Source: Cephalotus follicularis (Eukaryota; Streptophyta; Magnoliopsida; Oxalidales; Cephalotaceae). From it: a stretch of 64,000 nucleotides of DNA. Numbering within the stretch: position 1 is the first letter of the stretch; the number at the start of each line of letters is the position of its first letter. Shown here one piece after another: positions 21,975 to 33,090 of this stretch. Below the pieces are notes generated by a model. That model did no database searches. It worked only from the letters and a program-made list of their open reading frames with translations, and was not told the DNA's origin. Where the stretch lies: NCBI GenBank assembly GCA_001972305.1, contig BDDD01000980.1, positions 310,655 to 374,654 on the forward strand. The letters run 5' to 3'. The translations under genes and the position numbers were made by a program.

Positions 21975-22997
21975 TTTAGTACCGTAGTTCATTTTAATTT
22001 TGAAAGTAGGAATAAATGTTGATATACTTAGAAATAATAGAAAACCCCATATGAGAAATAATAAAATTTTCATTTTCGGGGAAAAGAAAAGAAATATATC
22101 TCAAGGTAGGAGTTTATGCGAAAAATAAATGAAAATAATTAATAAAAGACCGTCTTGTATGTTTTCAAAGTTTCATAAATTTTAGTGAGGAGAAGAACGA
22201 TGAATGGATGTTCTTACATATATATGTAAAAAAAAAAAGAAGAAAGAAAGAAAGAAAAAGAAAAGGAATGTTTATTTTACCTTATTGAAGTCAGTCTTGG
22301 TCTGTAGCATATTTGATTCGAGTAATTAAATCTGAGGGGTGTTTTACACCTAGTTCCTTAAAGCCAACTGGTTTGAGAGTAACTGGTCAAAAGCTCGCTA
22401 CATGGGTCTTGTAGAAAGCTTAAGAGATCAAGACATTGCACGAATTTAAGTTGGTAAAATTCGAAGCTACTTAGTACTTTGAGTGTCTGGTGTTTGCTCC
22501 ATCCATGACATTTCAGATGGAAAAGAGTGGAAGAATGAAAAAAAAAGAAAAGCAAAAGAAAAGCAAAAGAAAGAAAATGTGTGTAAGCGCTAAAGTTCTT
22601 TGTCCGACTCCGAACTATGATTTTATGTTGCTAAGAATGCATATTTTGATTGGTTTATATATTGTGGAATAATAAAAATATATATTAAATCTCCTTAATT
22701 GAGATGTGTTTTGATTGTCGAACTTGAAACGAGATAATAAAATTCAAGTATGGGGTGTTCTATGAATTTTTAAGTAGAGATACATTTAACCTATTGTCAA
22801 ATTTTTGATGAACTGAATTTTGTTTGTTCATTGGAAAACACTCACGAGACTAAAACTCGTCCACTAGGACCACCTAGGAGTTTAAAGGCTTGTTGCATCC
22901 GCTAAATGCAATCGTGATTCCTACGAAAGTGAGTTAGGTTTTTGTTTCTGTTTGCTGTTTATGTTTTTGTTTTCATGTTCTTAGTTTTCCATTTTGT

Positions 22998-23035
22998 TTG
23001 CTTGAGGACAAGCAAAGTGTAAGTATGGGGGTATT
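22998..23035 (+). other. Hairpin plus polypurine tract next to C 3' LTR
   Basis: TTGCTTG / CAAGCAA stem with a GGACA-type loop, then TAAGTATGGGGG and the LTR start at 23036. The region 21975-22997 between the two modules is AT-rich, with purine-rich runs at about 22229-22267 and 22540-22580, and no gene. Confidence 0.75.
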
Positions 23036-24315
23036 TGATAAGCATAAAAATGTGTGATTTTAATGATTTATTTATTATCTTTTTATGCTTGGAATAGACT
23101 ACTGTGGTGGTGTTTATGTGATTTTCAGATATTATGATTGTTATTGCGGAATAAGAGAAAATGGCGCTAAAACGTTACTTTTTGAGTTAAAGTGGTTTGA
23201 AGTCAACGATCGGTTAAAGAGTGCACCCACTTAAGCGAGAGAAGTCAAAATGTAAGGCTTAGAAGATATTGAATATTAGGCTCATTTTGTTCATAGAATT
23301 ATTTGGAGCACTTTTAGTTTTTGGATCGATTTATTCTGAAGCTCCGATGAAAAGATATTGCAAGAAAATCAACGTTAAAACATTTGAAGCCATGCGCCAC
23401 GTGTCGTCATCTGCATTAATGCCGCAATTAGTCCATTCTTCATGCATGCGCCTCACGAATGCAGTGTCTTCAATTAACACGCCAGGAACCCATGCATTGA
23501 TACGCCCCATGCATACATTCTAGCCGCAATTCAAAGTCCATGCAGCATCCATGCGCGCTTCGAACATGAACAAGATGGCCATGCATGAATCAGCCCATAC
23601 ACTCCAATCCATCAGCATACATCTGCTCAACCCATGCAAACAATTAAAAGGCCACGATCCACCCATGTGAATAATAGGGTTTAGTCGGCTACATATATAT
23701 ATTGCATAAAACGAGAAAGACGATAGAATTTTGAGAACACAACAATAGATAGGGGAGACTAGAAAATTAGAGAGCCGTACGTAAGAAGAGCAGCACGGTA
23801 GTGAAGAAGATTGAAGGCAGAAGGTGGTTTTTAATGAAGAATTCTATACGGAAAGTTGTCGTCATCTTTACCATGCTCGGCTAGGTTTCTCCAATCCATA
23901 GATGTAGATGAACCCATGTTATATATATATTTCAGTTTTGGTTTCAAGTTTAATTGCATGTTTATGAGACATTTTTTCTTGTTAATGTAGTGACAACATT
24001 GATGAGAAGAATTTTTAATATATAAAATCTGTTTTGATGATTTATTGTTAGTAGCTTTATTTCATCTATATCATGCAATATCTTTCTATGTGATTGAACC
24101 AATGACAGCCTTTAACCAATCAACCTTTTGAGAGTATCAAGGTGTGACAAGATAGGTTGTACCTAGGCTAAATCAGTAGTTGTTGTGTTAACCAATGACA
24201 CCCTTTAACCAATCAACCTTTTGAGAGTATCAAGGTTTGACAGGATAGGTTGTACCTAGATTAATTAAGTAATTTTATGCGCTAAACTAAAACTTGTGCC
24301 ATGAATTTGAATATA

Positions 24316-24353
<38 letters not shown>

Positions 24354-24681
24354 CATGCGGGGATTCTCACATCTACGGGATTGCTGTTTCATATTACTTT
24401 TCTTATTTATTTATTTTGTTAGTTTACGTTAGATATTTAATTTGAATTGTTTAGTTTTTCATTAAATTAGTTTAATTCAAAACCAATCCTCTTTTCAATT
24501 CATTTTATTTGCATTGTTAACTTAGATTAAATTAATTTCGTATTTGTTATTTTTGTTTAGTTGCATCCTAAGTTTATTTTTATAGCATCTCCTTTCAGCT
24601 CTTCGTGGGAACGATCCCTACTTCCACTTGCTAAATTGTTAGATTAGCGGTAATTTTGATTCGGCCTAATGGCACCCATCA
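23036..24681 (+). repeat. C 3' LTR (1,646 bp)
   Basis: Begins TGATAAGC and ends CACCCATCA. The 93-bp-spaced repeat is kept (24109 and 24202). An expanded TA run at 24310-24353 accounts for most of the length difference from the 5' LTR. Confidence 0.93.
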
Positions 24682-24686
24682 CCTCT

Positions 24687-25856
24687 GCGTCAGACTCGAG
24701 GAAGTGGCTTGGGTAGGGGACGAGGGGTCTCCCCAGCCAGAGGACGTGGTCATGGTAGAGGAAGAGAGACCTCCCCACCACATGTGGATCAAGAACTGCC
24801 TCCTGTTAGACCTGGTGTGCAGGCTAACCCTGGGATGGCTGAACAAGAGATTGGACCAGCTATGGCAGCTGAGGTCCCAGCAGCGCAGGTACCTCCACCT
24901 ATTGGTACCGGTGGTCAAGCAGAGTGGAGGCAGTTTGCTACGATGATAGCACAAGCTTTGAGCGGTTCTCGACCTCAAGCTTTACCGGTTGAACCTTTGC
25001 AATGTTTAGGTGCTACAACCTTTGAGGGAACGGATGATCCAGCAGATGTAGAGGCATAGCTGATTCATCTTGAGATGCTCTTTGTACAGATGGCAGTTTA
25101 TGAAGACTCACGCATTGGACTTGCCATCTTTTTGGTAAGGAAGAATTCTCTTTGATGGTGGGAAACCCTCCAAGCTAGGCATGCTGAGGTTGCTATGAAT
25201 ACTTGGGATGTTTTCAAGCAAGAGTTTCGTCAGTACTTCTTCCTGGATACCTTCGTGTAGGGGAGGAGGAGAGAGTTTCTGCATTTATGTCCAGGGACTA
25301 TGACCGTAACCCAGTATGAATACCGCTTTATGGAGTTGTCTCATTTTGCTCCGGCTTTGGTTGTAGTCCAAGGGAGAGGTGTAAGAAATTCTTGGATGGG
25401 TTGAATCCCAAGGTGAGACATACTGTGGCAGCAACGAATTGGACTATCTTTTGAGATTTGGTGGAATCTTCCAAGAGGGTTGAGCAGAGTATTATGGAAC
25501 AGAGGAATCGCAAGGAAAGGGGACAGAAGAGAGATGGACAGCAGTCTGCTCAAGGTGAGGGTTCCTCCCGAGGACAAGGGAAACGAAGGAAACAATACCC
25601 CAACCAGCAAGCTGAAGGTGGAAACTGAGGACAGGCCAGGTCTGATGGCCAAGGGATGTTTTCTTAGCAGCAGACGAATCCTCCTACAGCCAGTGGTGCG
25701 CAGCAGAACAGGCACCAAAGTTCATCAGTTTCTCAACAGCCTCCCAAGTGCCAGAAGTGTGGTCGCTTCCACTTTGGCAACTACAAGACAGATACCCGTG
25801 AATGTTTCCAGTGTGGCCAGGTTGGGCACTTCAAGAGGAATTGTCCACAAGCCTAG
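24687..25856 (+). pseudogene. A2 gag (broken; ATG at 16582 separated by C)
   Basis: Continues the frame started at 16582. It shows the same domains as the A1 gag: Arg/Gly-rich N-terminus, ATFEGTDDPAD, HLEMLFVQM, then a zinc-knuckle region (CQKCGRFHFGNY ... CFQCGQVGHFKRNC) in which the first knuckle ends in Tyr and the second is intact. Stops include TAG 25057-25059, and others lie near 25150 and 25260. Nonfunctional. Confidence 0.82.
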
Positions 25857-26036
25857 CAGACCATGACGACACCTGGATCAGCTGCTTCTCATAGACAACC
25901 TGCGGGAGCAAGAGGTGGATCAACGACCTCGCAAGCAGGATAATCCAGGGCTAGTGGAAGTCAACAGCAGGGTAGACCAGCGGCAACAGCTAGAGTCTAT
26001 GCTCTGAACAGAGAAGATGCTCTTGGATCCGCGAAC

Positions 26037-28366
26037 GTGGCTATAGGTAAGGCTCTTATCTTTGGCAGAGATGCCATGGTTTTGTTTGACACGGGAGCCT
26101 CTTTATCTTTTGTTGCCCATGCATTTTGCATACATGCATGTGGAGTGTTGAGTTCCTTGGATGAAGAGATCGATGTATCTGTTCCTACGAGCCAGAGTTA
26201 CCGTGTAGAACGAGTCTACAGAGATTGTGATGTTGTGATCAAGGGACATAGTTTTGTAGCCGACCTTATCCCCTTCAAGATTGAGGACTTTGATGCCATC
26301 CTGGCCATGGATTGGCTAGTAAGGCACCGAGCAGTGGTCGATTGTTTGCGTAAGGTTGTTTCCTTTTGCTTGCTTGACGAGTCAGGCATGGAGCTGGTTT
26401 GCGAGCTGCGCTCGACACCTCTGAAGTTGATCTCGGCTATGGTTGCACGTAAGGCTTTGGGTAAAGGTGCGTAAGGATTCTTAGATCATGTGGTGGATAC
26501 TCGGATGACTAAGCCATAGGTAGGGGACATACCCGTGGTTTGTGAGTTTCCCGATGTTTTCCCCGATGAGTTACCAGGTCTTCCTCCATACAGGAAAATA
26601 GACTTTGAGATTGAGTTAATCCCTGGTGCGGCTCCTATATCCCTTGCTCCTTACCGTATGGCACCTGTAGAGTTGAAAGAGCTAAAGGTACAGTTGGAAG
26701 ACTTGTTGGATAAAGGATTTATCTGGCCTAGTAGTTCTCCATGGGGTGCTCCGATCCTGTTTGAGAAGAAGAAGGATGGAGCTATGCACTTGTGTATCGA
26801 CTATAGGCAACTCAACAAGGTCACTGTGCGTAACAAGTACCCGTTGCCAAGGATCGATGACTTGTTTGATCAGTTACTAGATGCCTGTGTGTTCTCTAAG
26901 ATAGATCTTTAATCTGGATATCACCAGTTGAAGCTGAAGGAAGAGGATGTTCCGAAGATAGCTTTCAGATCTCGTTATGGTCTCTATGCGCTCTCAGTTA
27001 TGCCGTTTGGTTTAACCAATGCACCGGCCGTTTTCATGGATCTGATGAATCGTGTGTTCCAACCCTTCTTGGACACCTTTGTGGTGGTGTTCATAGACGA
27101 CGTGATGGTATACTTGCGGAGTATGGCTGAGCACGAGGAACACCTACGGATTGCTTTGCAGACCTTTAGAAACCATGAGTTGTATGCTAAGCTCAGTAAG
27201 TGTGAGTTTTCGTTGGACAGGGTTGTGTTTTTGGGCCATGTGATCTCGGGCCAAGGTGTTGAAGTGGACCCAAGGAAGGTTGAAGCTATGTTGGCCTGGG
27301 AAAGACCCAAGAGCGTATCTTAAGTGCGCAGTTTCCTTGGACTTGCTGGCTATTACCGAAGATTCATGGAGGGATTCTTGGCTATTGCGGCTCCTCTGTC
27401 GAAGTTGACAAGGAAGGATGTGAAGTTCGTTTGGTCAGAAGACTATGAGAAGAGCTTCCAGAGGCTGAAGGATAGGTTGACGTCAGCTCCGGTGTTGACC
27501 CTTCCTTCTCCGGGGGTTGGTTTTGTGATTTACAGTGATGCTTCTTTGCATGGTCTTGGTTGCGTGTTGATGCAAGAAGGGAAGGTTATTGCCTATGCTT
27601 CTCGGCAGTTGAAGGTTCGTGAGCTCAATTACCCCACATATGACTTGGAGTTGGCTGCGGTGGTGTTTGCTTTGAAGATATGGCATCACTATTTGTATGG
27701 TGAGGTCTGTCAGATCTTTACTGACCACCAGAGTTTGAAGTATTTGTCTTCTCAACCACATTTGAACATGAGGCAGAGGGGATGGATCGAGCTTATCAAG
27801 GATTATGATTGTACCATCGAGTATCATCCTGGTAAGGCCAACATGGTTGGTGATGCATTGAGCAGGAAGTCTTCCGCTTCCCTGGCTCATGTACGGTTGG
27901 TTTACTTGCAGATGTTGGAACAGTTGAGGTCTTTGAGGGCAGAGCTATCTGCCGGGGATAGTGGAGCAGTGTTGGCTTCTCTGCAAGTGAGGTCTGTTTG
28001 GGAAGAGTAGATCCGGCGATTGCAAGAGAAGGACTGGAGGTTGGCCAAGTTGATGAAACAAGTCAAAGAGGGTTCTAGGACTGACTTCCACATTAGGGGT
28101 GACAGTGCTCTGATGTTTGGGGAGAGGATATGTGTGCCACATGTCGAGATGATTAAACAGGAGATCCTGGAAGAAGCTCATCGTTCTCCTTGGTCAATGC
28201 ATCTTGGGAGTACCAAGATTTATCGTGACCTAAGGCAGTCTTTTTTGTGGTGGGGTATGAAGCGTGACATTGTCAGGTTCGTGGCAAGGTGCTTGACGTG
28301 CCAGCAGGTGAAGGCTGAGCGACAGAAGCCTTCAGGTCTTCTTCAACCGCTTTCTATTCCAGTGTG
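26037..28366 (+). pseudogene. A2 protease, RT, RNase H and N-terminal integrase
   Basis: A single frame for 2.3 kb. Protease LFDTGASLSF, FDAILAMDWL (Gly to Ala), RT with [11 protein letters not shown], RNase [13 protein letters not shown] and [11 protein letters not shown], and the HHCC finger HRSPWSMHLG ... CLTCQQ. Nonsense codons at 26472 (TAA), about 26517 (TAG), 26910 (TAA), 27321 (TAA) and 28008 (TAG); no frameshift. The frame is cut at 28366 by element D and continues at 31984. Confidence 0.88.
28362..28366. repeat. Target-site duplication of element D (left; right copy 31979-31983)
   Basis: GTGTG flanks TGTAGGAAG ... GGCCAACA. Removing D and one copy rejoins the integrase codons LSIPVWKWDN as in the A1 copy. 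Confidence 0.9.
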
Positions 28367-29395
28367 TGTAGGAAGTCTAGAGGGGGGGGGGGGGGCTCCA
28401 ACCGAGCAATACAAGAGACAACCTCTCTTGTATGTGTGAAATAAGTGTTTAAATGGTTACAAATTCGTAGTGAATTTGTTTACAATAAAGCACAACTCTA
28501 AACAAAGCTTCTAGTAAATGTGGAATGTAAAAAGTGAGCTTTGTAATGTATTGGATTGCTTTGAAATGATCTCTTTTGATTGTTTGAAAGCTTGGTATTG
28601 TACTTGAGATAGCTTGGAAGAATATGCCACTTGAATGCTTAATCACTTGTGCAAGAGCTCCAAATTTCTTTATATAGTTGAGCCTCCAACGGATCTATTT
28701 TTAAGGGTCTGTTACAAATCCAGTCGGCTGAATTTGTACGGCAGTCGGCTGGATTGATGGAGCGTACATTTGAATATAGCAGTTGGTGTTGGACAGTCGG
28801 CTGTCTCCTCTAGGCAGTCGACTGGTAACACTGGCAGTCGACTGGATACTCTGTTCCAGTCGGCTGTTGAGGCTAAATAAGAAGTTACAGAACCTACTGC
28901 CTGATTTTCCATAATCGAAAACAGTCGGCTGGATTCTCTGGCAGTCGACTGGATCCTCTGGCAGTCGACTGGTCCCCTACTTCAGTCGGCTGGATTGGGT
29001 GTTAAAAAGTTACAGAAGCTTCTGCCTGAAGTGTGCACCCATGGCAGTCGACTGGTGTCCTGTGACAGTCGACTGGATTGGCCTGGCAGTCGACTGGACC
29101 CCTGTGGCAGTCGACTGGATTGGTGTTCCTGCAGATTCTGAGTTTGGTTGAAGAATCAGTCAACTACATAACCTCTGGAAGTCGACTACTTAACCTTGGG
29201 CAATCGACTGGATTGCTTTCCAGTCGGCTGTCTTGACCTGTTTCTGCATAAAAGTTCTTGGCACAACTTTGGACATTAAATCAAGTGAGTATATGAAGTT
29301 ATAACTTAAAGAATTATGCATACAAGTAATCTATGTTTGTTAATCATAAAAATAACATATGTAAATGCAATTAAACGGGGTGGCAAAGGCCAAAA
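28367..29395 (-). repeat. D 3' LTR (1,029 bp)
   Basis: Complete LTR. It contains a G14 run at 28382-28395, a TATA box (CTATATAAAG, element sense) at 28668-28677, and the palindrome array 28720-29231 just upstream of the TATA box. The terminal TG is changed to TT. Confidence 0.88.
28720..29231 (-). repeat. Phased palindrome array in D 3' LTR
   Basis: About 15 CAGTCGACTG/CAGTCGGCTG sites plus three degenerate ones. Starts 29045, 29066, 29087 and 29108 are exactly 21 bp apart; others (28815, 28835, 28857) step by 20-22. Spacers vary. It ends about 45 bp upstream of the TATA box. Confidence 0.9.
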
Positions 29396-29969
29396 ATCTC
29401 CCCCTTTTTGATGATTGACAAAACATGCATATTTTGCATAAATCTTGACAAATTTTACCCAATTTAGTTCCAAAGTCCAAATTTACCAATATAGGCATAT
29501 CCAATGCATTTGTCATAACAAAATACACTTGCTCAATGCAAGATTACAACCCATCTCATCAATATGCAATATATTCCCCTCAACTTCATTTATGCAACCC
29601 AACTTCAAAGCAATGTGCAATGCATATAAATCTCTCCCCCTTTTTGTCAAACAACAAAAAAGAGAGACGGAAGCTCCCCCTCAATCATAGCACGGATTGA
29701 AGAGCTCCCCCTCAACTTATGCATACATATACAATTTTATCAATAAGAGCAATGCAATAAGAGACATTTATATAAATGACATTCATCCAACACAAAGCAT
29801 TAAACATTAAAACACTTTGGCATTCAACACATAAATCCTCAATCATAAACCACATTCATGTAACCCAAAACATTAAAGATCAACGCATTTTAACATTAAA
29901 TACTTAAAGCTTCAAGTACATAATCCACATTGTCTTATACATAAAAACATATGAGATGCAACTGTAAGC
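29396..29969 (-). other. D 3' untranslated region with repeated G-rich tracts
   Basis: Noncoding. In element sense it carries several GGGGGAG tracts (near 29398, 29634, 29673 and 29705), the last next to the LTR. No gene seen. Confidence 0.6.
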
Positions 29970-31019
29970 TCAAGAGGGAGGAGGATGCTGAGGGAAAGCA
30001 TTTTGAAACATCTGAATGATGTTTGCTTGTCCCTGAAGGAGATCGGCTTGAGTTTGAATGATGTTTGATTGTCCCTCACGAAATTGATGCATTTCCCCTT
30101 TGAGAAACTCGATGTCGGCTTGGGCAAGATCCATCCTTGCCTGAAGAGACTCCATGGCAGGCCTGCTGCTGCTGCTGCTGCTGCTGCTCGGGCCAACATT
30201 CGGACGCATCTCAAACTGTTGAGGATCGTCCTCATCATCATCCTCATCATCTCCAACCCTTACATTGGCTTACTCTCTCCTTGGCTCTCTACCCCTTCCT
30301 TGCAATTTGACCCACTCACCATCCTCAAAAACAATGTTACACTGTCTAAGCCCTGCCTTGTTAACCAACTACTTATGGGAAGGTTTAATACTTTGCTCAT
30401 CCTCAGGAATGTCTAGGTTAAGAGTTTCAAAAATCCTACTCAAGAGCATAGGGTAAGGGGTATGATTGGGTCTAAAAAGCAAATGATTGACAATAAGATA
30501 GGGAAGGTTAATTGGAGTTCCATTTTTAACACAAGCAACGAATTTAAGGTCTCGCTCGGAAGGAAGAGTGTGCGAGCCTTCTTTTGGGAGGAATGTGTTT
30601 GTTACAAGGAGGAGAATGATCCTAGAGGCAATAGGCAAATGGCTACTAGTCACATTCATAAGAGGATTGACATTAGGTTGTTCTAAACAAATTCCTAGGG
30701 CCTCCGTTTTTTCAACGTCATTAAAATTAGTAATGCCGGCATTAGGAATTCCTAGTGTTTCGGCTACTAAATCAGGAGTAATGGAAATCGGATTGCCTAG
30801 AATGAAAGAGTTAGCAATGCAAGTGGTAGAGGATTCTAGATTAGCATAAAACAATTTAACTAATCTAGGGTATATAACATTAGATGAGCAAAGATATTCA
30901 AACCATCCCATTCCTTCCAACCAAGTCATTACTATAGCAAGATTGCTAATCAATACATCTCTACTCAACCATTTCTCAAAATGAAGCTTAACGGAGCTAA
31001 AAACGGAATTGTACCTCAT
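29970..31019 (-). pseudogene. D ORF: plant transposon-associated domain protein, Ser run, Gln-rich coiled coil
   Basis: One frame of about 350 codons with stops only at 30369-30371 (TAG) and 30270-30272 (TAA). The first ~215 residues (LEGMGWFEYL, YPRLVKLFYANLESS, LVAETLGIPNAG, LSRIFETLNLDIPEDE) resemble the plant domain catalogued as Putative plant transposon protein (Transposase_32-like; from memory). Then come an acidic Asp/Glu tract, eight Ser from (CTG)8 at 30163-30186, and a Gln-rich helical tail. Function is unknown. It is neither gag nor pol. The N-terminus may be truncated by the LTR-ORF junction. Confidence 0.65.
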
Positions 31020-31032
31020 CTCTTTCTCTTTT

Positions 31033-31978
31033 GTATGTGTGAAATAAGTGTTTAAATGGTTACAAATTCGTAGTGAATTTGTTTACAATAAAGCACAACT
31101 CTAAACAAAGCTTCTAGTAAATGTGGAATGTAAAAAGTGAGCTTTGTAATGTATTGGATTGCTTTGAAATGATCTCTTTTGATTGTTTGAAAGCTTGGTA
31201 TTGTACTTGAGATAGCTTGGAAGAATATGCCACTTGAATGCTTGATCACTTGTGCAAGAGCTCGAAATTTCTTTATATAGTTGAGCCTCCAACGGACCTA
31301 TTTTTTAGGGTCTGTTACAAATCCAGTCGGCTGGATTTGTACGGCAGTCGGCTGGATTGATGGCGCGTACATTTGAATATAGCCGTTGGTGTTGGACAGT
31401 CGGCTGTCTCCTTTAGGCAGTCGACTGGATGCTTTGTTCCAGTCGGCTGTTGAGGCTAAATAAGAAGTTACAGAACCTACTGCCTGATTTTGTATAATCG
31501 AAAACAGTCGGCTGGATTCTCTGGCAGTTGACTGGATCCTCTGGCAGTCGACTGGTCCCCTGCTTCAGTCGGCTGGATTGGGTGTTAAAAAGTTACAGAA
31601 GCTTCTGCCTGAAGTGTGCACCCATGGCAGTCGACTGGTGTCCTGTGACAGTCGACTGGATTGGCCTGGCAGTCGACTGGACCCCTGTGGCAGTCGACTG
31701 GATTGGTGTTCCTGCAGATTCCGAGTTTGGTTGAAGAATCAGTCGACTACATAACCTCTGGAAGTCGACTACTTAACCTTGGGCAGTCGACTGGATTGCT
31801 TTCCAGTCGGCTGTCTTGACCTGTTTCTGCATAAAAGTTCTTGGCACAACTTTGGACATAAAATCAAGTGAGTATATGAAGTTATAACTTAAAGAATTAT
31901 GCATACAAGTAATCTATGTTTGTTAATCATCAAAATAACATATGTGAATGCAATTAAACGGGGTGGCAAAGGCCAACA
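31033..31978 (-). repeat. D 5' LTR, 3' end missing
   Basis: 946 bp. It lacks ~66 bp at its 3' end (the G-run segment) and one palindrome unit relative to the other LTR. A TATA box CTATATAAAG (element sense) lies at 31271-31280. Confidence 0.88.
31323..31811 (-). repeat. Phased palindrome array in D 5' LTR
   Basis: About 14 clear and three degenerate copies of the same motif, ending about 45 bp upstream of the TATA box at 31271-31280. Confidence 0.88.
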
Positions 31979-32971
31979 GTGTGGAAATGGGACAACATAT
32001 CGATGGACTTTGTCACTGGTTTTCCTCGGACGAGGAGTAAGCATGATGCAATAATGGTGATTGTCGACCGTTTGACCAAGTCTGCTCACTTCATACCTAT
32101 AAGAAAGAACTTCAGTTTGGACAAGTTAGCTCGGTTGTATGTGGATGGTGTGATAAGGTTACATGGGATCCCCAGCAGCATAGTTTCGGATAGAGACCCG
32201 AGGTTCACATCAATATTCTAGCTGAGCTTACAGAGGACGTTGGGTACGGAGTTGTGACTCTATACGGCGTACCATCCTCAGACCGATGGGCAGTCTGACC
32301 ATGCTATCCAGATTCTTGAGGACATGTTGAGAGCCTGTGTCATGGATTTATGAGGAAGTTGGGATGACCATTTGACTTTGATCGAGTTCGCCTACAACAA
32401 AAACTATCAGGGGAGCATTGGTATGGCTCCTTATGAAGCATTGTATGGAAGACATTGTCGAACTCCTTTGTGTTGGAATGAGGTGGGAGAACACCAGTTG
32501 TTAGGACCATAGTTGGTACAAGACGCAGCAGAGAAGGTGAAGGTGATCCGAGATCGTTTGCGTGCGGCCCAGAGTAGGCAGAAGAGCTACACATACAAGC
32601 GTCATAATGACTTGGAATTCTATGTACGTGACAAGGTTTTCCTCAGGGTATCACCTTACACGGGGATTGTTCATTTTGGCAAGCGTGGGAATCTTAGCCC
32701 AAGGTACATAGGTCCCTTTGAGGTTCTGCAAAGGATCGGACCAGTGGCTTATCGTCTAGCGTTGCCTGAGGGGATGGCTAGAATGCATGACGTGTTCCAT
32801 GTATCTGTGCCGAGGAAATACATTGCTAATCCTTCCCATGTGTTGATCGAGCCAGTGGTGTTGTCCGGAGAGGATTTACCAGTGTTGGCTTATGAGGAAG
32901 CCCCAGTGCAGATCTTAGACCACCGAGAATAGATTTTGAGGAACAAGACTATTCCCTTGGTGAAGATCTTG
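31979..32971 (+). pseudogene. A2 integrase core and C-terminus, up to element E
   Basis: Continues the integrase after [41 protein letters not shown], then [13 protein letters not shown], where the catalytic Glu is Asp (GAC 32297-32299). Stops occur near 32219, 32254, 32351, 32510 and 32930. The C-terminal GPFEVLQRIGPVAYRLALP block is present. E inserted at 32977, and the chromodomain-like tail lies at 46642-46710. Confidence 0.87.
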
Positions 32972-32976
32972 TGGAG
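32972..32976. repeat. Target-site duplication of element E (left; right copy 46642-46646)
   Basis: TGGAG before TGTTGACATTT and after GTAGTCTTTCA. It brackets the whole LTR-internal-LTR-internal-LTR structure, showing one insertion event. Confidence 0.92.
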
Positions 32977-33090
32977 TGTTGACATTTATGTCTCAATTCC
33001 TAATTTTGATGATAACACATTTGCAACTAATGAGTTTGATTTGTGAAAAATGAGCAAGAAGACATATCAGATAAAAATCAGATTAACTCG

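Larger units (their letters stand above)
16593..24681 (+). mobile_element. Element C: Athila-type Ty3/gypsy element lacking the RT-RNase H-integrase core
   Basis: LTRs 16593-18212 and 23036-24681 (TGATAAGC ... CACCCATCA), tRNA-Asp PBS, a gag-protease frame, a short Trp-rich linker, an integrase C-terminal remnant, hairpins and a polypurine tract. The full element is 8,089 bp. A hand count over the first ~310 LTR bases gives about 20 differences, making C the most diverged LTR pair counted. Without RT and integrase it is nonautonomous or a deletion derivative. Confidence 0.92.
28367..31978 (-). mobile_element. Element D: small copia-like deletion derivative with one ORF
   Basis: Minus-strand element of 3,612 bp: truncated 5' LTR 31978-31033, one ORF 31019-29970, G-rich tracts, then 3' LTR 29395-28367. 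Ends are TGTTGG ... CTACA in element sense, and the tract AAAAAGGGGGAGA precedes the 3' LTR as in element E. There is no PBS, gag or pol. The 5' LTR joins the ORF directly, suggesting one deletion took the LTR end, PBS, gag and pol. Family assignment is inferred from the termini and G-rich tract. Confidence 0.85.

Noticed and set aside
30163-30186. (CTG)8 as an unstable disease-type repeat
   Set aside because: It simply encodes a Ser run in the D ORF and is short.
30069-30849. Plus-strand frames opposite the D ORF
   Set aside because: Shadows of the minus-strand ORF, which has the recognisable domain and fits the element orientation.
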